Assembly: GCA_002747435.1 (NCBI GenBank)
Contig: PDPH01000050.1
Span: 1-64,000, forward strand
Reading direction: 5' to 3'
Length of the DNA: 64,000 nucleotides
Source: Pseudomonadota bacterium
GTDB taxonomy: Bacteria > Pseudomonadota > Gammaproteobacteria > Thiotrichales > Thiotrichaceae
The notes beneath the pieces were generated by a model, which had not been told where the DNA came from, ran no database searches, and was given only the letters and a program-made list of their open reading frames with translations. This document shows, piece by piece, positions 10,009 through 20,113 of the stretch. Every line of letters begins with the position of its first letter. Positions within the stretch are counted from its first letter, which is position 1. The position numbers were made by a program, and so were the translations under genes.

Positions 10009-11385
10009 TTAACGCCCATATTTTTTAGGGTCGACACCTAATGAGCGCATTTTGCGGTATAGATGGGTACGCTCCATTTTGACTTGTTCTGCCAGCTTGC
10101 TGACATTGCCATCCGCTTGCTTGAGCTGATACACCAAGTAATCATGCTCAAATTGCTCCCTAGCTTGGCGTAAAGGAAGGTCATACAAACTTTCCGGTAA
10201 TTGTCCAATCTCATGTGAAAAAACCGGAATCGAAGTACCAACAGCTTCTTCTGCTTCTTCCAAAGTAATATCGACATCAGTGCCCAGAATCAGCAAACGT
10301 TGCACTAAATTGCGTAATTCCAAAGTATTGCCTGCCCAACGGTGATTACGCAGAAAATTTTGCGTCGGCAAGGTAAAATGGCGATACGGCAAACCATCCT
10401 GAGTCGTTAATAAATTAACATAATGGTTTAATAATTCGGGTATATCTTCAGGATGATCCCGCAAAGGCGGAATCAGCACAGGCACAACATTCAATAAATA
10501 AAATAACTCCTCATTGAACTGCTCAGCATCGACATCATCCTGCAAATCGTGAGTTGAAGTTGCAATAATCTGTGCTTCAAAATCTATCCGTGTTTTTCCA
10601 CCCGGGCGGGTAAATTGCCTGTCTTGCAAAACAGCTAATAAGAACTTCTGGCTTTCTTTATCCAGCTCGGACACTTCAGAGAGATATAAAAAGCCACCTG
10701 CGGCTTCGTCGACTAGGCCATACTGTACTTTATCGCCATCTTCTTGCCCAAATAGCAAATTTACCATCGCGGACTTATCCATTAAGGCCAGCCCTGCTTT
10801 GACAAAAGCACCATCACGTCGGGGACTGTGTGCCTGAATATAACGGGCAACCGTTTCTTTACCCACACCGGGCTCACCGTATAACAATACACAAGTATCA
10901 TGCTGCGCGACCCGCCCGGCTTGCTCGCGCAATTGCTGCATAGCGCGACTATTGCCAATGATTTCATGCGAAAAAACCACTTGGCGGCGCAAACCTTTGT
11001 TTTCCAGCTCTAACTGACTAGCGCGCAAAGCGTTTTCAATGGTTAGCAGCATCTTGGCCAATGACAAAGGTTTTTCAATAAAGTCATAAGCACCTAGCTT
11101 GGTTGCCTCAACAGCGGTTTCAATCGTGCCATGCCCAGACATCATAATAACTGGCCCATATAGCGCATTGTTTTCACGCCATTCTTTTAACAAAGAAATA
11201 CCATCTTGCTCGGGCATCCAAATATCTAGCAAAATCAAATCAGGGCGACGCTGACGTTGCAATTCCCTGGCACGCTCGGCATTCTCTGCCATCATGACGC
11301 GATAACCTTCATCCTCCAGAATCTCACTGACTAGTTGCCGAATATCCGGCTCATCATCCACTACGAGAATACAACGTGTCGTCAT
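10009..11385 (-). CDS. ntrX: NtrX-like response regulator with a degenerate AAA+ domain
   Basis: 458 residues. The receiver domain is intact: acidic pair D10/D11, phospho-acceptor D54 in LLDIWMP, and K105 in EKPL. The central domain looks like a sigma-54 activator but is damaged. Walker A is kept (GEPGVGKE, K176). The GAFTGA loop that contacts sigma-54 is absent (the segment runs LFGQEDG directly into DKVQYG). Walker B reads LYLSEV where LFLDEI is expected, with the aspartate replaced by serine. The C-terminal Fis-type helix-turn-helix (about 415-458) is intact. It therefore probably regulates as a DNA-binding response regulator without activating sigma-54, as reported for NtrX in other proteobacteria. 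The partner kinase NtrY is 34 bases upstream. Confidence 0.9.
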   Translation of the reverse strand: MTTRCILVVDDEPDIRQLVSEILEDEGYRVMMAENAERARELQRQRRPDLILLDIWMPEQDGISLLKEWRENNALYGPVIMMSGHGTIETAVEATKLGAYDFIEKPLSLAKMLLTIENALRASQLELENKGLRRQVVFSHEIIGNSRAMQQLREQAGRVAQHDTCVLLYGEPGVGKETVARYIQAHSPRRDGAFVKAGLALMDKSAMVNLLFGQEDGDKVQYGLVDEAAGGFLYLSEVSELDKESQKFLLAVLQDRQFTRPGGKTRIDFEAQIIATSTHDLQDDVDAEQFNEELFYLLNVVPVLIPPLRDHPEDIPELLNHYVNLLTTQDGLPYRHFTLPTQNFLRNHRWAGNTLELRNLVQRLLILGTDVDITLEEAEEAVGTSIPVFSHEIGQLPESLYDLPLRQAREQFEHDYLVYQLKQADGNVSKLAEQVKMERTHLYRKMRSLGVDPKKYGR

Positions 11386-11419
11386 TTCTTTTTCTCCTTG
11401 CCTGACTTGGCTGATTACT

Positions 11420-13654
11420 TCAGCTTGTTCCTTTGACTTGAATAGCTTGTGGGGCTTTAATCGGAAACCTTACGGTGATCAAAGCGCCCTGTGGTGTCGC
11501 ATTACGAGCACTCAAACTACCGGCATGCTCTTCTACTATCTTTTTTACAATGGCCAAACCCAAACCTGTTCCTTTGTGCTTACTGCTCACATAAGGCTCA
11601 AATAGGTGCGGTAACAATTGAGCCGGAATGCCAGGACCATTATCCTGTAAAGACAAAACCACTACTGGTGCAGCCTTATCCATACATCCACGTGTTTTAA
11701 TAATAATACAACCGTCCGAACGATAATCTTCAATCGCTTCCAGCGCATTTTTCACCAGATTAACCAATAACTGCCGCAGACGATGGGCATCCAAGAGCAG
11801 CTCCGGCAAATCCTCTTCCAAATCCAAGACGACTTTCACTTGCTGTGGATTATCAAAGTATAAATCAGCTACTTCACGGATTAAGTGATTCAGATTAACA
11901 GGCCGTAAAGTCAACATGGGTACTTTGGCATAATCACTAAACGCATTGACCATTGCTTTCAAGGTATCGACTTGATGAATAATCGTACCTGTCATGCGCT
12001 TGAGAAACTCATTGGACTCACTGTCTAAGACTGAGCCTAGCTTGCGTGACAAACGCTCGGCTGATAATTGAATAGGCGTTAATGGGTTCTTGATTTCATG
12101 TGCCAAACGCCGTGCCACCTCTCCCCAAGCAGCATCATGCTCTGCTTGTACCACATCGGTCACATCTTCAAAAACCAGCACATAAGCTTTCTGCTGCATA
12201 GAATCATCCGGCAACCCAGCACCTCGACAAACTAAAACCTTGCGCCCCTCATCGGAGACTAAGTTAATCTCTGCTTGCCAATCATTTTGCGGCTTCTCTA
12301 ACCAAGGTTGCAATGCCTGCAAAAAGGGCTGTAAAGCTGGCAATTCACTCCAAGCATCATATAGGTTGGTACCTACCTGTTCTTGTAAAGCATAGCCAAG
12401 AATCTGGCTAGCGGCAGTATTTACCCGCCTAATCACCCAATGTTCATCCAGTGTGACCACACCGGAAGACAAATGCTCTAGCACTACATATAAATAATCA
12501 TGCTCTTGCTGTAACTGATACCTAGCCTGCTCGCGTTCTTGTTGCACACTGGATAAGCGCTTTGTCATAGTATTAAATGAGCGCGCTACCAAACTAAAAT
12601 CATCACGATCAGAGACAGGCAATTTTTTTTGTAAATCCCCAGAGGCAACAGCCAAAGTACCTTCAACCAAATCACGCACAGGACGGGTAAGCTGTCGTGA
12701 AAAAATAAAGGCAGCCCAGAGTGAAAAGAGTACGGTCAAAATCATAATAATCAACAATACCACTCTGAAAATAGTTTTCAGCATATCGTGATTAAAGACC
12801 AAACTGCGAAACTCTTGGCGCGCTGAATTAACACTGCCTGCGAGTATTTGCTCTCGCTCAGAAAAAGGCAACATCGCAGTGAGTATGCCCACCTTATTAT
12901 CAGGGCCATACGTAATCCGCAAAGCAACTCGTGTAAATAAATCGGCATTATCATTAATGGGTTCAATATGATAATAAGTCTTACGCGAAATCATATTGCG
13001 CAATAAGTCCTTAACTTTAAAGAAAGGCACAAAACGATCATCATCTACAACACTAATGACCTCAAAACGCTGACTTTCCTCATTAATTAAAATAACCTCA
13101 TGAGCATTATAAGCCACACGCCAACGTTCAATCAGACTAATCATGACAGACTTATCCAACGTAGCTACGCCTAGACGACTATCGAAATTGCTGAAATTGC
13201 GTGCTAATTCTTCCAAGGACTCCAGATAAATCTGACTACGTACTTCCAGAGATCTTGTTGCCAACTCCACCGAGTCATCCAGTGCCGAAGCAACACGATT
13301 ATCCAGTTGCAAGGCAACACTTTTACCTATGAAATTCATGGCAAAATAAGCAATCACTACCGCAGGCAATAAAGACAGTACCAAAAAACCAGACATTAAA
13401 CGAATGGTAAAGCGCGAACCCGCTTGGCGTGTATGCCAATGATGAATCAGACGAATCAGATTGGAAAAAATTGCCCCAGCCAATACCAGTAAAATAAATA
13501 GGTTTAGATAAACCAGCCAGCCTCCATAAACATCGGCTGAATTAGTAATGGGTGTAGCACGGTACAGTAAAGTCAGCGAAATAATCAGCAAGACACCGAT
13601 AATTAAAACCGGTAACCAGCGAACCACTGAAGGCTTTAGCGCGGAATCGTCCAC
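11420..13654 (-). CDS. ntrY: NtrY-like membrane sensor histidine kinase
   Basis: 744 residues. Four membrane segments are visible: three near the N-terminus (about 12-32, 46-66, 85-105) and one near 295-320. The segment between the third and fourth is extracytoplasmic. Then come HAMP (about 320-375), PAS (about 388-500), HisKA with the phosphorylated histidine in RLAHEIKNP, and HATPase with DNGPGIP and GTGLGLAIV. This is the NtrY arrangement, partner of NtrX. The start is GTG at 13654, four bases after an AAGGAG that lies inside the end of the DUF4390 gene. The two genes overlap by 19 bases and are probably translationally coupled. Confidence 0.94.
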   Translation of the reverse strand: MDDSALKPSVVRWLPVLIIGVLLIISLTLLYRATPITNSADVYGGWLVYLNLFILLVLAGAIFSNLIRLIHHWHTRQAGSRFTIRLMSGFLVLSLLPAVVIAYFAMNFIGKSVALQLDNRVASALDDSVELATRSLEVRSQIYLESLEELARNFSNFDSRLGVATLDKSVMISLIERWRVAYNAHEVILINEESQRFEVISVVDDDRFVPFFKVKDLLRNMISRKTYYHIEPINDNADLFTRVALRITYGPDNKVGILTAMLPFSEREQILAGSVNSARQEFRSLVFNHDMLKTIFRVVLLIIMILTVLFSLWAAFIFSRQLTRPVRDLVEGTLAVASGDLQKKLPVSDRDDFSLVARSFNTMTKRLSSVQQEREQARYQLQQEHDYLYVVLEHLSSGVVTLDEHWVIRRVNTAASQILGYALQEQVGTNLYDAWSELPALQPFLQALQPWLEKPQNDWQAEINLVSDEGRKVLVCRGAGLPDDSMQQKAYVLVFEDVTDVVQAEHDAAWGEVARRLAHEIKNPLTPIQLSAERLSRKLGSVLDSESNEFLKRMTGTIIHQVDTLKAMVNAFSDYAKVPMLTLRPVNLNHLIREVADLYFDNPQQVKVVLDLEEDLPELLLDAHRLRQLLVNLVKNALEAIEDYRSDGCIIIKTRGCMDKAAPVVVLSLQDNGPGIPAQLLPHLFEPYVSSKHKGTGLGLAIVKKIVEEHAGSLSARNATPQGALITVRFPIKAPQAIQVKGTS

Positions 13655-14208
13655 ATTGCTCCTTCGTTAACTAGACGATGCTTATTGAGAAATAGTGAAG
13701 ACAAATTCAAGGGTAAATCGGGCGACTCAGGCTCTAAAACTGCATCCACAAATAACGAAGCATCACCACTGTAAACATCAGCAGGCACGTTAGGTAATTG
13801 AAATAAACCAATTTTACCCATGTGCTCTAAAGCAGCCGCTAAACTAGAAAAGTTCCAGTTTTCATTTGAATCTTTACGAACTAATTGATAGTGTCCACTT
13901 AAAGCATGGTATTTGAGTTCAGTTACAATAGTGGTTAGCCGTTCTCTTTTATTAAACCACCACTCATTGTACCAAATAACATCAAAGCGCACCTCACTAC
14001 GCAAGGTAACACCATTTAACAAACTCTCACGCAAATAATTATTTAACTCGTAATCAAATTGTATATTAGCCACTAATCTTTCTGGTTTTTTTTCTAAATA
14101 GATAGCAAATTCTTTTAAAAGAATTTGGTCTTTTGCCCAGACATTGCCAACAAACAGACAAACCATACATAAAATGCTCGCTAAGCGAGCTAGCCACAAT
14201 ACTTTCAT
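13636..14208 (-). CDS. DUF4390 family exported protein
   Basis: 190 residues when started at the ATG at 14208, which gives a clean signal peptide ending near FVGNVWA. The ATG overlaps the rsmB stop in a TAATG arrangement. A longer reading upstream would run through rsmB and is rejected. The mature part is beta-rich and matches the DUF4390 proteins regularly found between rsmB and ntrY in beta- and gammaproteobacteria. Function is not established. The constant placement before a sensor kinase suggests a periplasmic accessory to NtrY, which is inference. Confidence 0.85.
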   Translation of the reverse strand: MKVLWLARLASILCMVCLFVGNVWAKDQILLKEFAIYLEKKPERLVANIQFDYELNNYLRESLLNGVTLRSEVRFDVIWYNEWWFNKRERLTTIVTELKYHALSGHYQLVRKDSNENWNFSSLAAALEHMGKIGLFQLPNVPADVYSGDASLFVDAVLEPESPDLPLNLSSLFLNKHRLVNEGAMWTIPR

Positions 14209-15518
14209 TATACGCCTTCCGACCCTGCTTTTTTCAGCAAGGCATAATAAAACCCGTCCATACCCATTTCCCCAGGCAGGATCTGGCGGCCTACAGACAG
14301 CGCACGTCCCCACGCCACATTAATCGGCTGGTCGACAGCATCAGCATACTCACGCAAAAATGCTTCCACCTGATCATTATTCTCTGCTGGCAAAATTGAA
14401 CAAGTAGCATACAGTAAATAACCACCTGCTTGCAGAACCTGCCAAAGCTTACGCAATAATTTTGCCTGTTCTTGTTGCAATGCAACAATGTCTTTTTGCT
14501 TACGCAACAACTTTATATCAGGGTGCCGTCTTATTACACCTGTTGCTGAACAAGGCGCATCCAATAAAATACGATCAAATAATACGCCATCCCACCAACT
14601 ATCCAGATCAGCAGCATCGGCTGCCTGCACATTGGCGCGCAAATCTAAACGCTGCAAATTGTCAGTGACTTGCTTCAGCCGCTCGGCACTGCTATCCAAA
14701 GCCAATAAATCAATTCCCGAATAGCGTTCCAGTAAATGACAAGTTTTTCCGCCCGGCGCAGCACAAGCATCCAAAACTCGCTGCCCCGCCTCACAATGCA
14801 GCAAAGATGCAGCTTGTTGCGCAGCGGCATCTTGCACTGACACAGCACCTTGCTCAAAGTCAGGTAAACTATTCACAGGTACTGGCTCGGCCAAAACAAT
14901 TCCCGTAGCCGCTAGTTCAATCGCTTGCGCACTTATATCAACTTTTTGCAACTGCTGTAAGTAAGCTTCGCGGCTAAGCTTACGCGCATTGACGCGCAAC
15001 ACCATAGGGGGATGCTCATTGCTGGCTTGCATGATCGCTCCCCAATGCGTTGGCCAAGCTGCGCGCAAACTTTTCTCCAGCCAAGGCGGAAACGAATAGC
15101 GAGCAGTAGGCAAATCATCTATTTTTGCCAGAATACTGTCCTGGTTACGCAGAAAGCCACGCAATACTCCGTTGACCAGTTTACTCGCCCAAGGTTTCTT
15201 TAAACCCCGTACCGCCTGCACCGTTTCATTCACTGCCGCATGATCAGGCGTACGTTGATAAATAAGCTGATACAACCCCAAACGCAGCAGACACTCAAGA
15301 TCTTTGTCAGCCGCCTTGAGTTGCTTACTCAATAACTCGTGCAAAACCGCACCTAAACGCCCATGCCAGCGCACCGTGCCAAAACAAGCATTTTGCACCC
15401 AAGCTCTATCTGGCAATGCCAGCGCCAACACCGTTTTGTGCTGCAAAACAGCCGTCAGGGACTCCCCCTGATAAATGACTTTTTGCAGGGTACGAGCAGC
15501 CACCGCTCGAGTATTCAA
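14208..15518 (-). CDS. rsmB: 16S rRNA (cytosine-967 C5) methyltransferase
   Basis: 436 residues. The N-terminal NusB-like RNA-binding domain (about 1-140) is followed by a class I SAM methyltransferase domain. The SAM loop DACAAPGGKT is near residue 250, the catalytic cysteine is in LDAPCSATG (about 322), and the second cysteine is in YATCS (about 373). RsmB methylates C967 of 16S rRNA. The start overlaps the fmt stop by four bases. The def-fmt-rsmB order is standard in gammaproteobacteria. Confidence 0.96.
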   Translation of the reverse strand: MNTRAVAARTLQKVIYQGESLTAVLQHKTVLALALPDRAWVQNACFGTVRWHGRLGAVLHELLSKQLKAADKDLECLLRLGLYQLIYQRTPDHAAVNETVQAVRGLKKPWASKLVNGVLRGFLRNQDSILAKIDDLPTARYSFPPWLEKSLRAAWPTHWGAIMQASNEHPPMVLRVNARKLSREAYLQQLQKVDISAQAIELAATGIVLAEPVPVNSLPDFEQGAVSVQDAAAQQAASLLHCEAGQRVLDACAAPGGKTCHLLERYSGIDLLALDSSAERLKQVTDNLQRLDLRANVQAADAADLDSWWDGVLFDRILLDAPCSATGVIRRHPDIKLLRKQKDIVALQQEQAKLLRKLWQVLQAGGYLLYATCSILPAENNDQVEAFLREYADAVDQPINVAWGRALSVGRQILPGEMGMDGFYYALLKKAGSEGV

Positions 15519-16480
15519 GAATGAAACCCCGAATGCTGAAACCGCTCCCCACTGAGCGAACGAGCATTAACAAAGTCTGCTACAGATAGACGCTTGCCAC
15601 CGGGCATTTGCAAGGAAAGAATGCGCACTAACCGACCATCACCGGCCACAATATCAATACCCTCACGGCTTTCGGCCACTACCGTTCCAGCCGGTATTGA
15701 TATAGCATGCTTTTGATCCAAAACGGTAGACGCAAAAAAGCGCAAGGCTTGGCCATGATGCAAGCTAAAAGCAGTCGGCCAAGCATCGAAGGCACGAATT
15801 TGGCGGTCAATTTGTTGAGCAGGTTGCTTCCAATCCAGCTCTGCCTCTGCCTTAGTGAGTTTATGGGCATAGACAGCCAAGCTATCGTCTTGTACCTTTG
15901 GCTGAAGAGCACCATTGGCTAGCTGTTCTAACACGACCAATACAGCCTGTGCACCGTCAGCCGCCAAACGATCATGTACCGATTGCCCACCATCATGAAC
16001 TTGCAAGACATACTTGGTTTTATACAACATATCCCCATTATCCAAGCCAGCCGCCATTTGCATAATAGTGATACCTGTTTCGGTATCTCCAGCTTGTATG
16101 GCACGTTGGATAGGAGCAGCGCCACGCCAACGCGGCAATAAAGAAGCATGAATATTAAGACAGCCATGCACCGGCATATCCAGTACCGCCTGCGGCAAAA
16201 TCAGGCCATACGCCGCCACGACCATGACATCAGCTCGATAAGCACGCAAAACCTCTTGTGCCGCGCGCTCACGTAGACTCACCGGCTGTTCAATAGGCAC
16301 ACCTGCATCCAATGCCACTTGCTTCACTGGAGAAAATTGCAATTTACGCCCCCGCCCGGCAGGACGGTCAGCTTGTGTATAAACCGCCAACAACTCGTGT
16401 TCCGAGCTCAATAATGCTTGTAAGGCAGGCACCGCAAATTCAGGCGTTCCTGCATAAACGATGCGCAAAGGTTTGCTCAT
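15515..16480 (-). CDS. fmt: methionyl-tRNA formyltransferase
   Basis: 321 residues. Transfers a formyl group from 10-formyl-tetrahydrofolate to Met-tRNA(fMet) for translation initiation. The catalytic Asn-His-Asp set is visible: N and H in [13 protein letters not shown] (about 106-118) and D in GLDNGDML (about 144-151). The C-terminal OB-fold-like tRNA-binding domain (about 205-310) is complete. Start and stop each overlap a neighbour by four bases (ATGA) with def and rsmB. Confidence 0.97.
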   Translation of the reverse strand: MSKPLRIVYAGTPEFAVPALQALLSSEHELLAVYTQADRPAGRGRKLQFSPVKQVALDAGVPIEQPVSLRERAAQEVLRAYRADVMVVAAYGLILPQAVLDMPVHGCLNIHASLLPRWRGAAPIQRAIQAGDTETGITIMQMAAGLDNGDMLYKTKYVLQVHDGGQSVHDRLAADGAQAVLVVLEQLANGALQPKVQDDSLAVYAHKLTKAEAELDWKQPAQQIDRQIRAFDAWPTAFSLHHGQALRFFASTVLDQKHAISIPAGTVVAESREGIDIVAGDGRLVRILSLQMPGGKRLSVADFVNARSLSGERFQHSGFHS

Positions 16481-17028
16481 CCGAGGCCAACCTGCTGAGG
16501 ATCGTTGCGCGTGGACGGCTGACTTGCCGTCTGTTGGCGGGCCATTTTTTCCATTTTTTTACGGACACGTTGTTGCTTGAGCGCAGATAAATAATCAACA
16601 AATAACTTACCAACTAAATGATCCAATTCGTGTTGAATACAAACCGCCAGCAAACCATCGGCCTCCATTTCAAAGCGTTCCGCGTCACGATTCAAAGCAG
16701 CAAATCGAATACGCTCTGCACGAGTCACTTTTTCGTAATAATCAGGCACAGACAAGCATCCTTCCTCAGACTCAACCTTGCCTTCCTTGTGCAGAATCTC
16801 GGGATTAATTAAAACCAGCGCTTGATCTTTTTCTTCAGACAGATCCATTACAACCACGCGCTTGTGCACATTAACCTGTGTAGCTGCCAAACCGATACCA
16901 CGCGCTGTATACATCGTTTCCAACATATCGTCTACTAACTGACGAATGCTGTCATCCACTGTTTCTACAGGGGCAGCCTTTTTACGTAAGCGAGGGTCGG
17001 GGTGATGTAAAATATCCAATAAAGCCAT
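16477..17028 (-). CDS. def: peptide deformylase
   Basis: 183 residues. Removes the N-formyl group from nascent proteins. All three family motifs are present: GIGLAATQ (about 45-52), EGCLSVP (about 90-96, the cysteine being a metal ligand) and HELDH (about 133-137, the HExxH metal and catalytic motif). The C-terminal tail is longer and more basic than the E. coli enzyme, with [16 protein letters not shown]. It is the first gene of the minus-strand series down to trkH and is divergent from the LysM gene. Confidence 0.97.
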   Translation of the reverse strand: MALLDILHHPDPRLRKKAAPVETVDDSIRQLVDDMLETMYTARGIGLAATQVNVHKRVVVMDLSEEKDQALVLINPEILHKEGKVESEEGCLSVPDYYEKVTRAERIRFAALNRDAERFEMEADGLLAVCIQHELDHLVGKLFVDYLSALKQQRVRKKMEKMARQQTASQPSTRNDPQQVGLG

Positions 17029-17092
17029 AATTTGAAATTACCGAAAATCTGAAAGTGGTGCGAATAATAAACACATTCCCCTATTATATCTT

Positions 17093-17098
17093 AAAGTC
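17093..17098 (-). promoter_or_regulatory. candidate -10 element of the def operon
   Basis: The minus strand reads TATAAT at 17098-17093, 65 bases before the def start and inside the divergent def/LysM intergenic region. No good -35 hexamer lies 16-18 bases upstream, so only the -10 match supports it. Confidence 0.35.
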
Positions 17099-17146
17099 AG
17101 CAGACGAAATAATAACAACACGCCAGAATAATAAGGGATAACAAAC

Positions 17147-18277
17147 ATGCTTCGCTTTTCAACCATACGGCGGATTGCCTGCTTTGGCAGTGTTGCCGTT
17201 GCCCTCGCCGCTTGTACCACGGTCAAACAGAATCCCGGCCATTTATCCTCCAATGGACATGCAGGTCAGCAGGGGCAATACGACGACCATTACGGTTTAC
17301 CACCTACACAACGCTTGGCACGTTCGGGCAGAAGTGAAATCGAAGTTAATCCACTGGCACCGCAAACTTATACTGTCAAAAAAGGTGATACACTGTGGGA
17401 CATCGCCCAAATGTACCTTAACACGCCTTGGCACTGGCCAGAAATCTGGGATAAAAACCAACAAATCAAGAATCCTCACTTGATTAGACCGGGCGATGTA
17501 CTGCATTTCGGTTATGTGCGAGTGGACAACAAACTGGTTCCGCGTATTCGCGTTGAACCACGTGGCAGCGGTGCCACCCTCACCACCATTGCACCCTTTC
17601 TGACATGGCCTAGAGTATTAGATGAAGCTGCTATACGCGCCGCCCCTTATATTTTAGCCTCCCGCGACCATCAAATACTCATGACACCCGGTGAGACGGT
17701 GTATGTACGCAATCTTAGAAACCCACGTATAGGCGAACGCTATGCTGTCTATCACCCGACGCATCCCCTGCATGATCCCGAGACAGGTAAATTACTGGGG
17801 CATCAGGTCACTTATGGCGGCTATGCACGCATTGATAGAGTGGATAATGTCGCTAGCGCGACCTTGTTGGAAGTAGAAAATATTATCCGTGAAGGCGATA
17901 GGCTACTACCAAAACTCAATGAAGAAGCTTCTTTGCGTATCCCTATTCAAATCCCTACCCACAAAATACGCGGGCAAATTGTGGATTTATATGAAGCCGA
18001 AAATATCAGCGCCAATTATATGATTTTGGTGCTAAACCGAGGTAAAAAAGCGGGTATTAAACCTGGTTATACCTTAGGTGTTTATAAAGATGGTGGCATA
18101 GTGACAGACAAATACCAACCTTATCGCGGTCATGCGCGTGGCTTACCTAAAGTGAAATTACCACCTCATAAAGTAGCCAACGCCATTGTGTATAATGTCA
18201 TGGATAATTTAAGCTACGCTTTGATTGTGGACTCTAAGCGTGAAGTGAGTAATGGCGATAAGATAGGCAATCCCTGA
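17147..18277 (+). CDS. LysM-domain lipoprotein
   Basis: 376 residues. The N-terminus is a lipoprotein signal with lipobox LAAC (C23). The LysM domain at about 75-121 (YTVKKGDTLWDIA to RPGDVLHFG) binds peptidoglycan. The remaining 250 residues form a beta-rich region with no family I can name. It starts after an AAGGGA site. Proteins of this kind are regularly encoded between the divergent def operon and dprA-smg-topA in gammaproteobacteria. A role in cell-wall maintenance is likely but unproven. Confidence 0.9.
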   Translation: MLRFSTIRRIACFGSVAVALAACTTVKQNPGHLSSNGHAGQQGQYDDHYGLPPTQRLARSGRSEIEVNPLAPQTYTVKKGDTLWDIAQMYLNTPWHWPEIWDKNQQIKNPHLIRPGDVLHFGYVRVDNKLVPRIRVEPRGSGATLTTIAPFLTWPRVLDEAAIRAAPYILASRDHQILMTPGETVYVRNLRNPRIGERYAVYHPTHPLHDPETGKLLGHQVTYGGYARIDRVDNVASATLLEVENIIREGDRLLPKLNEEASLRIPIQIPTHKIRGQIVDLYEAENISANYMILVLNRGKKAGIKPGYTLGVYKDGGIVTDKYQPYRGHARGLPKVKLPPHKVANAIVYNVMDNLSYALIVDSKREVSNGDKIGNP

Positions 18278-18310
18278 TCCCATCGTACGCCCAATACAGA
18301 CCCCAAATCA

Positions 18311-19522
18311 GTGAATACAAATGAAAATGAACTGCGTGCACGCCTACAAATCTGGCGTGCACCCGGCATTGGTACAGCAACCATTAACCGCTTATTGGCT
18401 CATTTCGGCACGGCCACTCATGCTTTAGATAGCAGCCATGCCGAACTAATACAGGCTGGCTTGAAACAAGCGCAAATCAGCAGCCTAAAAAGTGTTCCTG
18501 AGCAAGCGGTAGAAGCTGATCTTGAATGGCTGCAAGGCGCTAGCCATCGTCACATCTTGCTAGAAGAAGACGAACACTATCCAGCCTTGTTACGCGCCAC
18601 CCGCTCAGCGCCCCCTTTATTATTTGTCGTGGGACATCCCGAGTTATTGAATGATCCCCAAATTGCTATGGTCGGTAGCCGCAACCCAAGCAAGCTTGGC
18701 CAAGAAACTGCTCATGCGTTTGCACAATATCTTGCAGGCAATGGGCTTTGTATTACTAGCGGTTTAGCCTTGGGTATTGATTCATACAGTCATCAAGGTG
18801 CAATAGACGCAGGTGGTACGACGATTGCCGTGGTAGGCACAGGTTTGGATATTATTTATCCTGCACGTAACCGAGCCTTAGCCGAACGTATTGTTGAGCA
18901 TGGCGCTATTGTGAGTGAATACCCCTTAGGTGTGCGTCCACAAGCACGAAACTTCCCGCGTCGTAACCGTATCATTAGCGGCATGTCCATCGGCACACTC
19001 GTGGTTGAGGCCACTTTAAATAGTGGCTCACTGGTAACCGCACAACATGCTACTGAACAAGGACGAGAAGTTTTCGCTATTCCAGGCTCTATTCACAACC
19101 CTATGGCACGCGGCTGTCATTGCCTCATCCGTCAAGGCGCTAAACTTGTGGAAACAGCTAATGACATCATCGAAGAAATTGCACCGCAGTTAAGTACTTA
19201 CTTGACTCAACTTCCTCTTGATGAATCAACACCATTGATACAGCCTGCTAAAGAATTAACAAATGCAGCTAATCACTCAAAGGCCTCTAACACTGCCACA
19301 CTATCCAATGAGTACGCAGATGAACGGGAGCTGGACGAAGACGAACAGCTCATCGTCGCAACCTTAAGTCAGAAGCCCTTACCGATTGACCAGATTATAC
19401 TGCAAACAGGCTTGACCGCTGACACAGTTTCATCCATGCTGCTTATGCTGGAGTTACAGGGTTATGTAAAAGCTTGTGGTGGTGGTCACTATAGGCGCGC
19501 TGAGCCGAGAGACGGAAGCTAG
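18311..19522 (+). CDS. dprA: DNA-processing protein DprA
   Basis: 403 residues from a GTG start; no in-frame ATG lies nearby and the ribosome-binding site is weak. DprA loads RecA on incoming single-stranded DNA during natural transformation. Visible parts are an N-terminal helical SAM-like region (about 10-75), the extended Rossmann fold with VGSRNPS (about 119-125), SGLALGIDS (about 152-160) and FPRRNRIISG (about 215-224), and a C-terminal winged helix (about 340-398). The stop is directly followed by the smg start. Confidence 0.95.
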   Translation: MNTNENELRARLQIWRAPGIGTATINRLLAHFGTATHALDSSHAELIQAGLKQAQISSLKSVPEQAVEADLEWLQGASHRHILLEEDEHYPALLRATRSAPPLLFVVGHPELLNDPQIAMVGSRNPSKLGQETAHAFAQYLAGNGLCITSGLALGIDSYSHQGAIDAGGTTIAVVGTGLDIIYPARNRALAERIVEHGAIVSEYPLGVRPQARNFPRRNRIISGMSIGTLVVEATLNSGSLVTAQHATEQGREVFAIPGSIHNPMARGCHCLIRQGAKLVETANDIIEEIAPQLSTYLTQLPLDESTPLIQPAKELTNAANHSKASNTATLSNEYADERELDEDEQLIVATLSQKPLPIDQIILQTGLTADTVSSMLLMLELQGYVKACGGGHYRRAEPRDGS

Positions 19523-19996
19523 ATGAAAGAAAACACTCTGGAAGTACTATTTTACCTATTCGACAATTACCCCGAAATTGACGAATCAACAGGTGAAGAC
19601 CGCGCCTCAATGGATACTTACTTGCAAGGTGCTGGCTTCTTGCCGAATGAAATCGATCGAGCCTTTAACTGGCTGGAGAGTCTCGGCAATACTGAAACCA
19701 CCTTACTAAAACCGAGCTGTCCGGACTCGTGTCGTATTTTTGCACCCCTAGAACAACGCTGGCTGAATACGGAGTGCCAAAATCACCTATTATTATTAGA
19801 GCAGGCGGGCATTTTAGATGCTGAAGCCCGCGAACAAGTCATTGACCGAGTCCTTGAACTGGAAGATGATGATTTTGATCTTGCACGCCTGAAATGGGTT
19901 GTATTAATGGTGCTGGTTAACCGGCCTGAAGGTGACCATAATATCTTCTGGGCAGAAGAGCTGAATATGCACGGTACACCGCCGGTCTACCATTAA
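19523..19996 (+). CDS. smg: Smg family protein (DUF494)
   Basis: 157 residues, acidic and helical. The N-terminal sequence KENTLEVLFYLFDNYPEIDE and the length match the Smg/DUF494 family, always encoded next to dprA and topA. Biochemical function is not established. It begins immediately after the dprA stop, so translation is probably coupled. Confidence 0.93.
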   Translation: MKENTLEVLFYLFDNYPEIDESTGEDRASMDTYLQGAGFLPNEIDRAFNWLESLGNTETTLLKPSCPDSCRIFAPLEQRWLNTECQNHLLLLEQAGILDAEAREQVIDRVLELEDDDFDLARLKWVVLMVLVNRPEGDHNIFWAEELNMHGTPPVYH

Positions 19997-20058
19997 TCTG
20001 CGTCTAATCTGCATCAAGTTCTTTACTTCACCTATCTTTTCAGGTTTAAAATGCAGGC

Positions 20059-20080
20059 CACTGATTGATCCTGATCAGTG
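20059..20080. repeat. inverted repeat upstream of topA
   Basis: CACTGAT (20059-20065) and ATCAGTG (20074-20080) form a seven-pair inverted repeat with an eight-base spacer, 34 bases before the topA start. There is no T tract, so it is not an obvious terminator for smg. It could be an operator or a supercoiling-sensitive site, but no factor is identified. Confidence 0.4.
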
Positions 20081-20113
20081 TAATCAACTAAATACAACCT
20101 TAAAAGCGGTCTC

